Shown here piece by piece: positions 7,670 through 15,909 of a DNA stretch of 33,021 nucleotides. This stretch comes from Lachnospiraceae bacterium (GTDB taxonomy: Bacteria; Bacillota; Clostridia; Lachnospirales; Lachnospiraceae). The notes below the pieces were generated by a model. That model saw only the letters and a list, made by a program, of their open reading frames with translations. It was not told where the DNA came from and did not search any database. How positions within the stretch are numbered: position 1 is the first letter of the stretch; each line of letters begins with the position of its first letter. A program made the position numbers and the translations under genes. The DNA lies in assembly GCA_017441825.1 (NCBI GenBank), contig JAFRVD010000090.1, forward strand, positions 1-33,021, given 5' to 3'.

Positions 7670-10600
7670 ATGAAAAAGATGTATTTTCCCATCATTCGAA
7701 AATACTGGAAGCTCTTTCTTGCCACCATGCTGATCACGGCGATCGGCTGCGCCTTTACGGACGGTCTGGCCGGCTCTTACGCGATCCTCGAAGACGCGCT
7801 CATAAGCTTCGTCAGGAACTACAACTACCCGGACGCGCTGATCACGACGGAGGTCACGGACAGGAGCAGGCTTTCCGCCATCCGCGAAGTGCCGGGTGTG
7901 CGCGCCGTGAACACGCGCCTTTGCGGAGATACAGTACTTCAGTCAGCCGACGGGAGATATCTTTCCATCCGCGCGTTTTCCGTTAACGACGATGACATCG
8001 AGCGCTTCCGCGTCTTCGAATCCGCGGAAGGAAACGGCCTTTATGAAATGGACGTCGAACACGACTTTGCAGAAGGAAACGGCATCCATGCGGGAGACGT
8101 CCTCCTGATGAAGGCAGCCGATGAGTGGAAGGAGATCTTCGTCCGGGCCATCGTCAGCTGCCCGGAGACTATCACGGTCCAGCCGACCAACGACTCCTGG
8201 GACCTGAACGCGGACTTCGGCTACGTCTATGCCTCCGTGCACGTTCTGGAAGCGGAGTACGATCAGAAATACCGGGAAGCGAAGGAGGAACTCGACGAAA
8301 AAAGCGAGGAGCTGGACGCCGCGAAGGAGGACGCGAATTCAGAGCTTGACGACGCGAGGCACCAGCTTGACGAAGCAGAGGAGACCCTGAAGGAAAAGGA
8401 AAAGCTTCTCGTGGATTCTGAGATGGAGGCCGAAAAGAAGCGAGCGGAGCTTATCAGGACACGCGGGGAGCTCATCGCAAAAAGTACGGAGCTCACGAAC
8501 AAAAGGGCACAGCTCGTATCCGGACAGGCGCAGGCGGAAGCCGGCTTAAGCGAACTTACCGGGAAGAAGGCGCTCTTAGCGGAAGCTTCGAACGGCCTCG
8601 TTACGATCGATACGCAGCTTGAGACGGTTGCGTCCCGGGAGGAGGCGCTTATGGGCCGCGACGTTCAGACCGCGGTTAACGCCCTCCGGCAGGTCCCGGC
8701 GGATACAGAGATCAATGAGGTCCTGTCCGCTGTCTCACGGATACAGACTGCCATCAACTCTGCGGAAGCGTACGGCTTTTATTATGACGTGAACGATTCA
8801 CTCCGGGACGTAGTCGCAGGTCTTAATACCTTTATGGCCGGCGTCCGGAGCGACGCGGCATACCTCGTCTCGTCGGAAGCGGTCTCCGTGATCCTCCGGA
8901 TCGAAAACGGTGAGACCGGGATCGGGGAGACCCCGGAATACGCAAACGTGGCCGCCGTGGTCTCACGCTATGTACGGTTTAACGGTCCGGAGGAGCTCCC
9001 CGCGGCATATGCGCAGGCGCTTTCTGCAATCGGAAACCTGACATCAGTCATAACGGACGCCCAGCTGGACCTTGCAGTGGCGCAGCTCTCGGGCTTTGAC
9101 ATGACCCAGACGGTCCGGGAGGTCTCCGCCCGTGTCGAAAACGCCACGGCGGCCGCAGTGCAGCTCGAATCGACAATGGGCGTCACCTTTACGACCACCG
9201 GCGAGCTCCTTGCAGCCTACGATTCCGCTGTTTCCGAGCTTGCTTCGGGGCGTACGGCGCTTGACAGCTCCAGGTCGGAGATCGTGAACGCGTTGGCCGC
9301 GCAGGGGCTCACGGAAAACGATATCCCAGGGACGCTCGCGCTTATCGACACGAACATCGCAGCACTGGAGAGTACTCTTAACGATATCCGGACAGGCATC
9401 CCTGAGATCGACGAAGGCCTCCGGCAAATTGAGGATGGTCTCCTTGAGATCGGGAACGGTATCGAAGAAATCGACAAGCAGCTTGCGGACGCCAGGGAGC
9501 AGATCGAGGAAGCACGCGAAGAGCTCGAAAATAATGAGACGGCTTATCAGGAAAACGTGTCGGACGCGCTTCTTGAATTCGCATCTCTCGATGAGGAGCT
9601 TGCGAAGGCATACGAAGCGCTCGCGGACGGGCAGGGGTACGGCGACCTCTGCAACCAGTTCCTTTTGTGGTTTGACGAAGACGCGGACCCGGAGAATGTG
9701 CTCTGCGAGGTCAGAGCGGCTATCCCGGACGTTTTAGTGAAAAGCGACTATACTTATGCGCGGTCGCCTGTCAAAAAAAGAATCGACGACAATCTGGAGC
9801 CCTTATACGCCATGTCCGTGTTCATTCCCGGCATCTATTTCGCGACGCTTCTCTTCATCGTGTTCCTGTTCATGTCGCTCATTGTACGCCAGTGCCGGCG
9901 GGAGATCGGCATCCTGCGCGCCCTGGGCTTTTCTGTGGGCAGCATCCGCGGCCTGTTTTCCGCCATTAACCTCGGTATAATGGTCTGTGCGGCTGTTCTG
10001 GGCTTTGGGCTCGGAGTGATCCTCGCCTGGTTTGCAGGGGGCAAATACGCGGATTTCTTTTCACTCATGGAATACAGCATGAAGATCGACTGGGTGAGAA
10101 CTCTGCAGGCCTCCGCTCTTGCGGTCCTGGTCGGTCAGGTCTCGACCGTCATGAGTACGGCCGTCGTCGCAAGGATCAGCCCGGCGGAAGCCATGTCCCG
10201 GCCGGCGCCTGCAACGGGGACCGGCGGACCAGCTGGCAGGCTCACACGGCGGCTTCGGCCCATGACCGCCTTCAGCATCACGACGATGTTCCGCAATCCG
10301 GTGCGCTTTATCTTTTCCGCGATCTCCATTGCGGCTACCGTCATGCTGATCTACAGCGGCCTTGCGTTCCTTTCGGCCAAGGAACGGATCCTCACGGACA
10401 CGTTCGGGGACCGCATCCGCTACGATGCACAGGTCTTTTTCAGTAAGCCGCTCACGGAGGAGACGCTGTCCGAAATACGCGCGCTCGACTATGTCTCGGA
10501 CGTCCAGGAGCTGCCGTATTACCAGATGGATATTTCGTTCGGCGGGAAGTCGGAGGCTGCGCTCATTAACGCCGTGGAGCCTGGGACGGAGCTACTGGGC

Positions 10601-11353
10601 GTGTATACCCGGGACGGGGAGGCGCTTTCACTGGACCTTCCCGGGGACGGGATCCTCATGGAGGAGCACGTCGCGAAGGCATTAGGCGTATCCGTGGGCG
10701 ATGAGGTCCTCGTGGACGGAAGGGTGCCCTTACGCGTGACGGATATCGGCTTCCAGTGCGTGAGCCAGAACCAGTATATCTCCATGGAAGGCGCGGAAGC
10801 TTTGGGCGATGAAACGATCGGCGGGCTGATCCTGAGGATCAGTCCTGAAAACGAGCAGAAGCTCCTTGCGGTCCTCTCGGAAAGAGACGACTACCTGTAC
10901 GCGGTCTTTACACGCCTGTCCTATGAGGGCATGAAGAAGCTGCTCAGGTCGTTCGACTTTGCGGCCTGGCTCATTGTTCTGTTTGCAGTGGGAGTGGGGG
11001 TCATCGTCGTTCTGAACACGTCCCGGACGAACATCCTGGAAAAGAAGAAGGAGCTGTGTGTACTCAGGACGCTGGGCTTCCAGCGTTCCGAGATTTCACG
11101 GAGCTGGTTCTCCCAGTGTATCCTGCAGTTTATCCTTGCGATGGCTCTCGGCTTCCCGGCAGGGCGGCTGGTTGCGGAGGTCGGGCTCAGGGAGATGAGC
11201 GGCCCGACGCGGGAGTACGTGTACACGAATTCCCCGCGGGAGCTCCTGATCACCGGGGCGATCGTGTTCGCCTACATCCTGCTCAGCCATTTTGCGGCGA
11301 TGCATGACATGAAGGGTTGGGATATAGTTGAAAGTGTGAAAGAAAAAGAGTAA
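7670..11353 (+). CDS. Large FtsX-family ABC permease with extracytoplasmic coiled coils
   Basis: 1227 residues, far longer than MacB (about 650). One N-terminal helix (about 12-33) leads to a large outside region of roughly 670 residues holding two strongly predicted coiled coils (about 195-330 and 515-655, heptads rich in Glu/Leu/Ala/Lys). An FtsX domain with three helices follows (about 710-830, with RREIGILRALGF), then another helix near 880, a second outside domain, and a second FtsX domain (about 1095-1215, KKELCVLRTLGFQ). Two FtsX copies in one chain suggest that a single polypeptide supplies both permease halves. Related Firmicute proteins are annotated only as putative ABC permeases. 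The coiled coil recalls FtsX-PcsB type activation of wall enzymes, but this is inference. Confidence 0.88.
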   Translation: MKKMYFPIIRKYWKLFLATMLITAIGCAFTDGLAGSYAILEDALISFVRNYNYPDALITTEVTDRSRLSAIREVPGVRAVNTRLCGDTVLQSADGRYLSIRAFSVNDDDIERFRVFESAEGNGLYEMDVEHDFAEGNGIHAGDVLLMKAADEWKEIFVRAIVSCPETITVQPTNDSWDLNADFGYVYASVHVLEAEYDQKYREAKEELDEKSEELDAAKEDANSELDDARHQLDEAEETLKEKEKLLVDSEMEAEKKRAELIRTRGELIAKSTELTNKRAQLVSGQAQAEAGLSELTGKKALLAEASNGLVTIDTQLETVASREEALMGRDVQTAVNALRQVPADTEINEVLSAVSRIQTAINSAEAYGFYYDVNDSLRDVVAGLNTFMAGVRSDAAYLVSSEAVSVILRIENGETGIGETPEYANVAAVVSRYVRFNGPEELPAAYAQALSAIGNLTSVITDAQLDLAVAQLSGFDMTQTVREVSARVENATAAAVQLESTMGVTFTTTGELLAAYDSAVSELASGRTALDSSRSEIVNALAAQGLTENDIPGTLALIDTNIAALESTLNDIRTGIPEIDEGLRQIEDGLLEIGNGIEEIDKQLADAREQIEEAREELENNETAYQENVSDALLEFASLDEELAKAYEALADGQGYGDLCNQFLLWFDEDADPENVLCEVRAAIPDVLVKSDYTYARSPVKKRIDDNLEPLYAMSVFIPGIYFATLLFIVFLFMSLIVRQCRREIGILRALGFSVGSIRGLFSAINLGIMVCAAVLGFGLGVILAWFAGGKYADFFSLMEYSMKIDWVRTLQASALAVLVGQVSTVMSTAVVARISPAEAMSRPAPATGTGGPAGRLTRRLRPMTAFSITTMFRNPVRFIFSAISIAATVMLIYSGLAFLSAKERILTDTFGDRIRYDAQVFFSKPLTEETLSEIRALDYVSDVQELPYYQMDISFGGKSEAALINAVEPGTELLGVYTRDGEALSLDLPGDGILMEEHVAKALGVSVGDEVLVDGRVPLRVTDIGFQCVSQNQYISMEGAEALGDETIGGLILRISPENEQKLLAVLSERDDYLYAVFTRLSYEGMKKLLRSFDFAAWLIVLFAVGVGVIVVLNTSRTNILEKKKELCVLRTLGFQRSEISRSWFSQCILQFILAMALGFPAGRLVAEVGLREMSGPTREYVYTNSPRELLITGAIVFAYILLSHFAAMHDMKGWDIVESVKEKE

Positions 11354-11356
11354 AAT
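11328..11356 (+). promoter_or_regulatory. Promoter inside the 3' end of the permease gene
   Basis: TTGAAA (11328-11333), 17 bases, TAAAAT (11351-11356). It overlaps the last codons of the permease and would start a transcript near 11363, about 70 bases before the ATG of the acidic secreted protein, allowing expression apart from the transporter. Confidence 0.55.
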
Positions 11357-11431
11357 ATATGCATGACGCGTACAGAGCGGAAAACTGTGCGCAGCATGTA
11401 CAACCAACTTTTTATAGGAGGTTACGTAAAA

Positions 11432-12991
11432 ATGAAGAAACTGCTGGCATTTATACTGATCTTCTGCCTGGTTTCAGGAATGACGGTGTATGCTGCCGAG
11501 GACATGGACGCTGAAGGCGACGCGCAGGCCACGGTGTTTGAAAACCGCGCGGGCGGATATAAGCTGACCGGGATCGTGAGCGATACCGGGGACAGTCTCG
11601 GGATCGTCTCCGCGGCGCTCGACCTGGGTGTGGATTTTTACCTGGTCCTCGATGAGGACGGCACGGGCTACATGAGCTTCCTGGAAGCGAACATTCCGCT
11701 CTCCTGGGAAGATGATCGCCTTATCTTCGGGGAGAAGGATGACGCGGATGATGCGGATCCTGACGACGATGATGATGACGAGTATGATGAGGATGATGAG
11801 GACGACGATGACTCCTTTGCGATTCCCTACGAGTACGCTGGCGGGCTTCTGAAGATCCGCACGGAAGCGTATTCCATGGATTTCATCCGCATGACCGATG
11901 ATGAATTTGAAGACTATAAGGAAAACGGCGGCACGGGCCTGGGCAGCCTTGCCGGCATGCTTGTGCAGAACCTGCTTGGCAATACGGGAATCGGCGACCT
12001 GATCGAGACGCTTGTCTTTGAACTGGCGTTAGGCTCTATGGGGCCTTCCGAAGTCGTCCCGATCCCGGAGGGCGAGCCTTCCGAGGGGCCTGTTACGGGC
12101 ATTGTGGAAGGCATGGAAATCACGATCCTGGGTGCCGATCTTGTGCGCGGGCAGAAGTATACCTGGTCAGCCGTCCCGGACGAAGAGGATGAAGCTGAAG
12201 CCGAGGACGACGATGACGATGATGAGGATGATGAGGACGAGGGAGATGCCGAGGGGGATGAAGAAGCCATCGACGAAGACGACGTCTGGCTTATCGTCTT
12301 CTACTACGACGTCACGAATCTCCTGGATGAGCCCTCTTCTTCCTGGTGGTTCAGCCTGGACGCCGATAACGACTGGGACGACGAATTCCTGGACTGGGGA
12401 GTTCTGGACATTCCGGAAGAGAACAACAACAGCCTGAACGTCGCTCCCGGAAGGACCGTCCGCTGTGCGACCGGCTTTGAATGCGACCCCGAGGACGGTG
12501 TGGTCGGCTTCCGGATCAGCTCTTATCATGATGAATCCAGCCTGCTTTATTACGCGGACCCCATGAACCTGTCCGGCGCACCGGAGCCCTTCGTTTACGA
12601 TGCGGATCCTTCGATCCCCGAGTATCTCACGGAGGTTCCGGAAGAGGCCGAAGACATTTGTGTTGAAAAGGCGGAGTTCTTCACGAATGAAGAAGGAACC
12701 GACTGCGTCCGCTTCTGGTTTACATTCAAAAATACCACCGATGCTGCCTGCACGTTTGTTGACGTCCACAACTGGTATGCAATGCAGGACGGTATTGAAG
12801 TGAACTGGATCCGCGGCAGTGAGATCGAAGAAGAAGAGAACTGCTGGGCGGAAGTTGAGCCCGGCGAGGAGCTCTCCTGCGCCACTTCCTTCAGGATCCG
12901 GACGGCGAGCCCGGTGGTCATCGTGTTCACCGTAGAGGAAGAAGACGGGACGGAGGTCCCTGTGACGGCATGGGTCGGAGAGGCCGAGTAA
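11432..12991 (+). CDS. Secreted acidic protein with two poly-Asp/Glu tracts, unknown function
   Basis: 519 residues from the ATG at 11432, which has AGGAGG at 11416-11421; the frame is open further upstream but without a ribosome site. The N-terminus MKKLLAFILIFCLVSGMTVYA is a clear cleavable signal peptide (AYA-type site, no lipobox Cys). The mature part has an N-terminal beta-rich domain interrupted by an acidic run, a middle helix, then one or two domains with alternating strands (VWLIVFYYDVTN, CVRFWFTFKNTT) that resemble DUF5067-like Ig-fold domains of Firmicute surface proteins. That comparison is tentative. The acidic runs suggest cation binding or a highly hydrated surface. Its place between the FtsX permease and M14 peptidase suggests an envelope role. 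Confidence 0.75.
   Translation: MKKLLAFILIFCLVSGMTVYAAEDMDAEGDAQATVFENRAGGYKLTGIVSDTGDSLGIVSAALDLGVDFYLVLDEDGTGYMSFLEANIPLSWEDDRLIFGEKDDADDADPDDDDDDEYDEDDEDDDDSFAIPYEYAGGLLKIRTEAYSMDFIRMTDDEFEDYKENGGTGLGSLAGMLVQNLLGNTGIGDLIETLVFELALGSMGPSEVVPIPEGEPSEGPVTGIVEGMEITILGADLVRGQKYTWSAVPDEEDEAEAEDDDDDDEDDEDEGDAEGDEEAIDEDDVWLIVFYYDVTNLLDEPSSSWWFSLDADNDWDDEFLDWGVLDIPEENNNSLNVAPGRTVRCATGFECDPEDGVVGFRISSYHDESSLLYYADPMNLSGAPEPFVYDADPSIPEYLTEVPEEAEDICVEKAEFFTNEEGTDCVRFWFTFKNTTDAACTFVDVHNWYAMQDGIEVNWIRGSEIEEEENCWAEVEPGEELSCATSFRIRTASPVVIVFTVEEEDGTEVPVTAWVGEAE
11738..11812 (+). repeat. Low-complexity GAT/GAC/GAG tract encoding poly-acidic segment 1
   Basis: About 25 codons, almost all Asp with a few Glu, Ala, Pro and Tyr, with runs of GAC/GAT such as GACGACGATGATGATGAC. 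Codons alternate GAT and GAC rather than forming one pure triplet array. Confidence 0.8.
12179..12283 (+). repeat. Low-complexity tract encoding poly-acidic segment 2
   Basis: About 35 codons of Asp and Glu with scattered Ala and Gly, again mixed GAT/GAC/GAG codons. It interrupts what looks like a beta-sheet domain between TWSAVP and VWLIVFYYDV. Confidence 0.8.
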
Positions 12992-13026
12992 TAAAGTCCG
13001 CCCGGGATCAATAATACGCGAGGTAT

Positions 13027-14274
13027 ATGAAGAAAAATACCTGGAAATATGTACTTGTTGCCCTCTTAGGCGCGGCGGTCATAGGCGCGACGCTCCTGAT
13101 ATCCGGGACCGTTTCACGGGACCCGCATAAAGAAAGCCCACCGCCGGAAACCGCCGTGTCAGAAGAGGAGAGGGAAGAAAGCCTGAGTACGGAACGGGAA
13201 GTGTGGACGGTGGTCTCCGAGACCCCGGAAGATTCTCAGGAAGTGACGGAAGAACCGGAGAGTTCTTTAGAGGAGACCGGCGATGAGCCGGCTGCGGAAA
13301 CCGGCGAGTCCATCGTGCTCCGCGCGCCGGAAGCCGTGATCAATACTTCCACGACCCTCTACACCTACGATATGATGCAGGACGACCTCAGGTATCTTGC
13401 CGCAGCCTATACGCACTTAGTCAGTCTGCGAAGCGCGGGAACAACTGAGGACGGCAGGGATCTTTCCTATGTGATCTTCGGAAATCCGAACGCTCCCCGC
13501 CAGATCTATATCTGCGCGGCGACCCACGCCAGGGAGTACATGACGACGCAGCTCGTGATGAGACAGCTGGCGTTTTACTGCACGGAATATGAGACCGGGA
13601 GCTATAACGGAAGGTCCTTCAGGGACATCTTTGAAAACACCTGTTTTTATGTGGAACCTATGGTGAATCCGGACGGGGTAACGATCTCCCAGTTCGGTGA
13701 AGCGGGTCTCAGAAGAGAGGATCTTCGCGTTAATCTGCAGTCGATCTTCCGGTCGGACCTTGCGGGCGGTTTTGCCGAGACTTCGGATTATGCCGCCTAT
13801 CTGGTCCGCTGGAAGGCGAATGCTGTGGGCGTGGATATCAACCGGAACTATTCTCCCGGCTGGGAGACTGTGGCGGAGAGACCGGTCCCTTCAAGTACAT
13901 TCTTTAAGGGAGCGGCTCCCGGCTCGGAGCGGGAGACGAAGGCGCAGATGGCCATTATAGAGAGCATGACGAATCCACTCGCGGCCATCAGCTATCACTC
14001 CTACGGCGACCTCGTCTACTGGCAGTACGGGCAGCCTGAGCCGCTTTGGTCAGAGAACCAGGCGCTGGCGCAGCACATCTCCAATATGACGGGCCAGTAC
14101 CTTGCCGGCTACTCAAACGAGGCGGGCTTTTCAAACTGGTGCGTCATAGAGAAGCACATCAAGTCCGTCACAGTCGAGACCGGAACGGTTCCGGCGCCGC
14201 TGCCACTCACGCAGTTCGCGGAGCTGTGGGAGGAGCATCGGTATATGTGGGCGATGCTTGCGACGGTGTATTGA
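13027..14274 (+). CDS. Membrane-anchored M14 family zinc carboxypeptidase
   Basis: 415 residues. A hydrophobic helix (7-27) without an obvious cleavage site probably anchors the protein; residues 30-100 are an acidic Glu/Pro/Thr-rich linker; the catalytic domain spans about 110-415. Zinc ligands appear as His167 and Glu170 in THAREYMT and His324 in SYHSYGD; the catalytic Glu384 lies in VTVETGT and the substrate-binding pair is in DINRNYSPGW. This fits the M14 carboxypeptidase fold; Firmicute members in this branch include gamma-D-glutamyl-diaminopimelate peptidases acting on peptidoglycan stem peptides, but protein substrates are also possible. ATG 13027 has GCGAGG close upstream, and the gene follows the acidic protein by 35 bases, indicating one transcript. 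Confidence 0.85.
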   Translation: MKKNTWKYVLVALLGAAVIGATLLISGTVSRDPHKESPPPETAVSEEEREESLSTEREVWTVVSETPEDSQEVTEEPESSLEETGDEPAAETGESIVLRAPEAVINTSTTLYTYDMMQDDLRYLAAAYTHLVSLRSAGTTEDGRDLSYVIFGNPNAPRQIYICAATHAREYMTTQLVMRQLAFYCTEYETGSYNGRSFRDIFENTCFYVEPMVNPDGVTISQFGEAGLRREDLRVNLQSIFRSDLAGGFAETSDYAAYLVRWKANAVGVDINRNYSPGWETVAERPVPSSTFFKGAAPGSERETKAQMAIIESMTNPLAAISYHSYGDLVYWQYGQPEPLWSENQALAQHISNMTGQYLAGYSNEAGFSNWCVIEKHIKSVTVETGTVPAPLPLTQFAELWEEHRYMWAMLATVY

Positions 14275-14292
14275 GAGGGCGAAAATATAAGA

Positions 14293-14336
14293 AAAAGGCG
14301 GCTGTGATCCTTTGACCCGGGTCACAGCCGCCTTTT
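14293..14336. terminator. Bidirectional Rho-independent terminator
   Basis: GGCGGCTGTGA (14297-14307) pairs with TCACAGCCGCC (14322-14332), flanked by AAAA on the left and TTTT on the right. Both strands therefore end in a T run, and the element separates the convergent M14 and URO-D genes. Confidence 0.85.
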
Positions 14337-14410
14337 ATAATGCGCCTATGGGGTGCTGCCAATATACGGTAGGCGGCCTGCCCTCCTCGGAGGGCTATTG
14401 GACGCGCTCG

Positions 14411-15658
14411 TCAGTATTTCCCAAACGTCCTGACCGTGTCGAACATCGCTTCCACGTTTTCGTCCTTTGCGTAGTCCATGCCGTAGGCGGTTTCGAACAC
14501 GAAGCCGCCGCCGGGCGCGCAGATGTCCAAAAGGCGCTTGCATTCATCGATGACCTGCTGCTTCGTACCGTAGTTTAAAAGATAGGGTGAGAAGCCGCCG
14601 CCAATGCACGCGACCTTCCCGAGTTTGCTCTTTGCAGCGGCCATATCCACCTGCTCAAAGTGGTAGAACACCTTGCCTACCGGCACCTCCGCGAGGCAGT
14701 CCAGCCGCGAATTGTACTTGCCCTCGGTGAAGATGTAGGGGATCTTATCAGCTTCAATGATCGCCTCGATGATCTTCTGCAGATGGCTCCAGTAGTATTC
14801 GCGGTAGTGTTCGTCGCTCATAAAGCCGTCCATGCCTTTGTGGAGCGCCATGAATACGAGCTTCCCGTCGTCGCGCCCCTTGGACGCCTTGATCATATCA
14901 ATAGTCTGTTCAAAAGTCGCGTCGATGTATCGCCGCACCTCTTCCGGATTCGCGTAGAGGTCCTCGAGAGACAGCAGCGTGCCGCGCAGGAAGTCGCTGT
15001 AGCTGTCAAACGGGACGGCGGCGCCCATCGCCGCGCGGATGATGGGGTAGCCCATGTCCTCGATCTTTTTGTTGAAGGCTGCCTTCTTCTCATAGAGGGC
15101 CTTGTAGCCTTCGTCGATCTCCCAGAGCTTTTTGATCATTTCCCGCATCTCCGGCTTCGACACAGCGCTCGCGAGCCCTAAAGTGCCGCGGCCCAGCCGA
15201 AAGCTTTCGAGCGGCTTAAGAAGTCTCGAATTCCGCGGAAGCTCCTTATGCACGCGCCAGGTCACGTGGTCGTTGAAGAACTCGTCAAATTCCTCGTCCA
15301 GAAGGATCGGGAATTCAATGAACTGCTGGATCGAATTGTCGCCGATTGGATTTCCCGGCATGCCGGACCACGTCATATTCGTGGGGTCCTGCAGCTCCAT
15401 GAGCCGGCCCTCCGCCACATAGTTCGTGAGTGCAGTCCCGTTGTCCGGGTCGAAATCCTCAAGGTATTTGATCATGGCCTGAGAAGCCTTCTCCATCGTT
15501 TCGTCATAGATGACCTCGGTCATGGTGTAGCCCGCGTGCAGATACGGGTAGATGGCCGGGGACGGGGTGATGGGGACCCGGTCCGGCTCCTTCAGCGCTA
15601 CCGCATCCCGGATCCGTTTCCACTTTGCGTCAAATTTCGCTTTATTTTCAGGTGTCAT
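14411..15658 (-). CDS. Uroporphyrinogen decarboxylase (URO-D) fold family protein
   Basis: 415 residues from ATG 15658, which follows AAAGGAGG by about 7 bases; upstream in-frame codons (to 15730) are low-complexity Lys/Glu and have no ribosome site. Recognisable parts are LKEPDRVPI near the N-terminus, a long helical middle, IEADKIPYIFTEG, FHFEQVDMAAAKSKLG and the C-terminal CIGGGFSP with APGGGFVFET, as in the URO-D/MtaA-like group. True HemE works in haem synthesis; many anaerobe paralogues are corrinoid methyltransferases with an HxC...C zinc site. Here the expected zinc Cys after His is absent (HFEQ), so it is probably neither HemE nor a standard MtaA/MtbA. No corrinoid protein is adjacent. 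Function unknown. Confidence 0.75.
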   Translation of the reverse strand: MTPENKAKFDAKWKRIRDAVALKEPDRVPITPSPAIYPYLHAGYTMTEVIYDETMEKASQAMIKYLEDFDPDNGTALTNYVAEGRLMELQDPTNMTWSGMPGNPIGDNSIQQFIEFPILLDEEFDEFFNDHVTWRVHKELPRNSRLLKPLESFRLGRGTLGLASAVSKPEMREMIKKLWEIDEGYKALYEKKAAFNKKIEDMGYPIIRAAMGAAVPFDSYSDFLRGTLLSLEDLYANPEEVRRYIDATFEQTIDMIKASKGRDDGKLVFMALHKGMDGFMSDEHYREYYWSHLQKIIEAIIEADKIPYIFTEGKYNSRLDCLAEVPVGKVFYHFEQVDMAAAKSKLGKVACIGGGFSPYLLNYGTKQQVIDECKRLLDICAPGGGFVFETAYGMDYAKDENVEAMFDTVRTFGKY

Positions 15659-15718
15659 ATCAGGCCTCCTTTTTTCTTTACCGTTCTTTTCGTCTTTTTT
15701 TTCGTATCTGTCAGCTCC

Positions 15719-15746
15719 AGTATACGACACTTTACGAAAGAATCAA
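15719..15746 (-). promoter_or_regulatory. Promoter for the URO-D-fold gene
   Basis: On the minus strand TTGATT (15741-15746), 16 bases, TATACT (15719-15724). Leader about 55 bases to the ATG at 15658. Confidence 0.55.
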
Positions 15747-15776
15747 CGTATTTTCACACGGATCACTGAATTCCTG

Positions 15777-15805
15777 CTGACAATTGCCGGAGTCTATCGT
15801 ATAAT
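15777..15805 (+). promoter_or_regulatory. Promoter for the MFS/GH51 operon
   Basis: CTGACA (15777-15782), 17 bases, TATAAT (15800-15805): one mismatch from consensus. The leader is about 95 bases and carries a GC-rich self-complementary stretch (GCCGGGCCGGCCGGC, 15882-15896) directly before the ribosome site. Confidence 0.65.
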
Positions 15806-15909
15806 TTGGGTACATGTAAAAGCAGATCTCTCTGTTTCAGAGGGGGTTTGTCACATTCAGGGATTCCGACGCATAAAAGAAGCCGGGCCGGCCGGCAGAG
15901 GTGAAGCTT

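Noticed and set aside
11914-12270. Minus-strand serine-rich open frame opposite the acidic tracts.
   Set aside because: It is the complement of GAT/GAC-rich codons and has no ribosome site; a shadow of the acidic protein.
14380-14395. Hairpin GCCCTCCTCGGAGGGC between the URO-D gene and the bidirectional terminator.
   Set aside because: No T run follows on either strand, so it is not called a terminator; role unclear.
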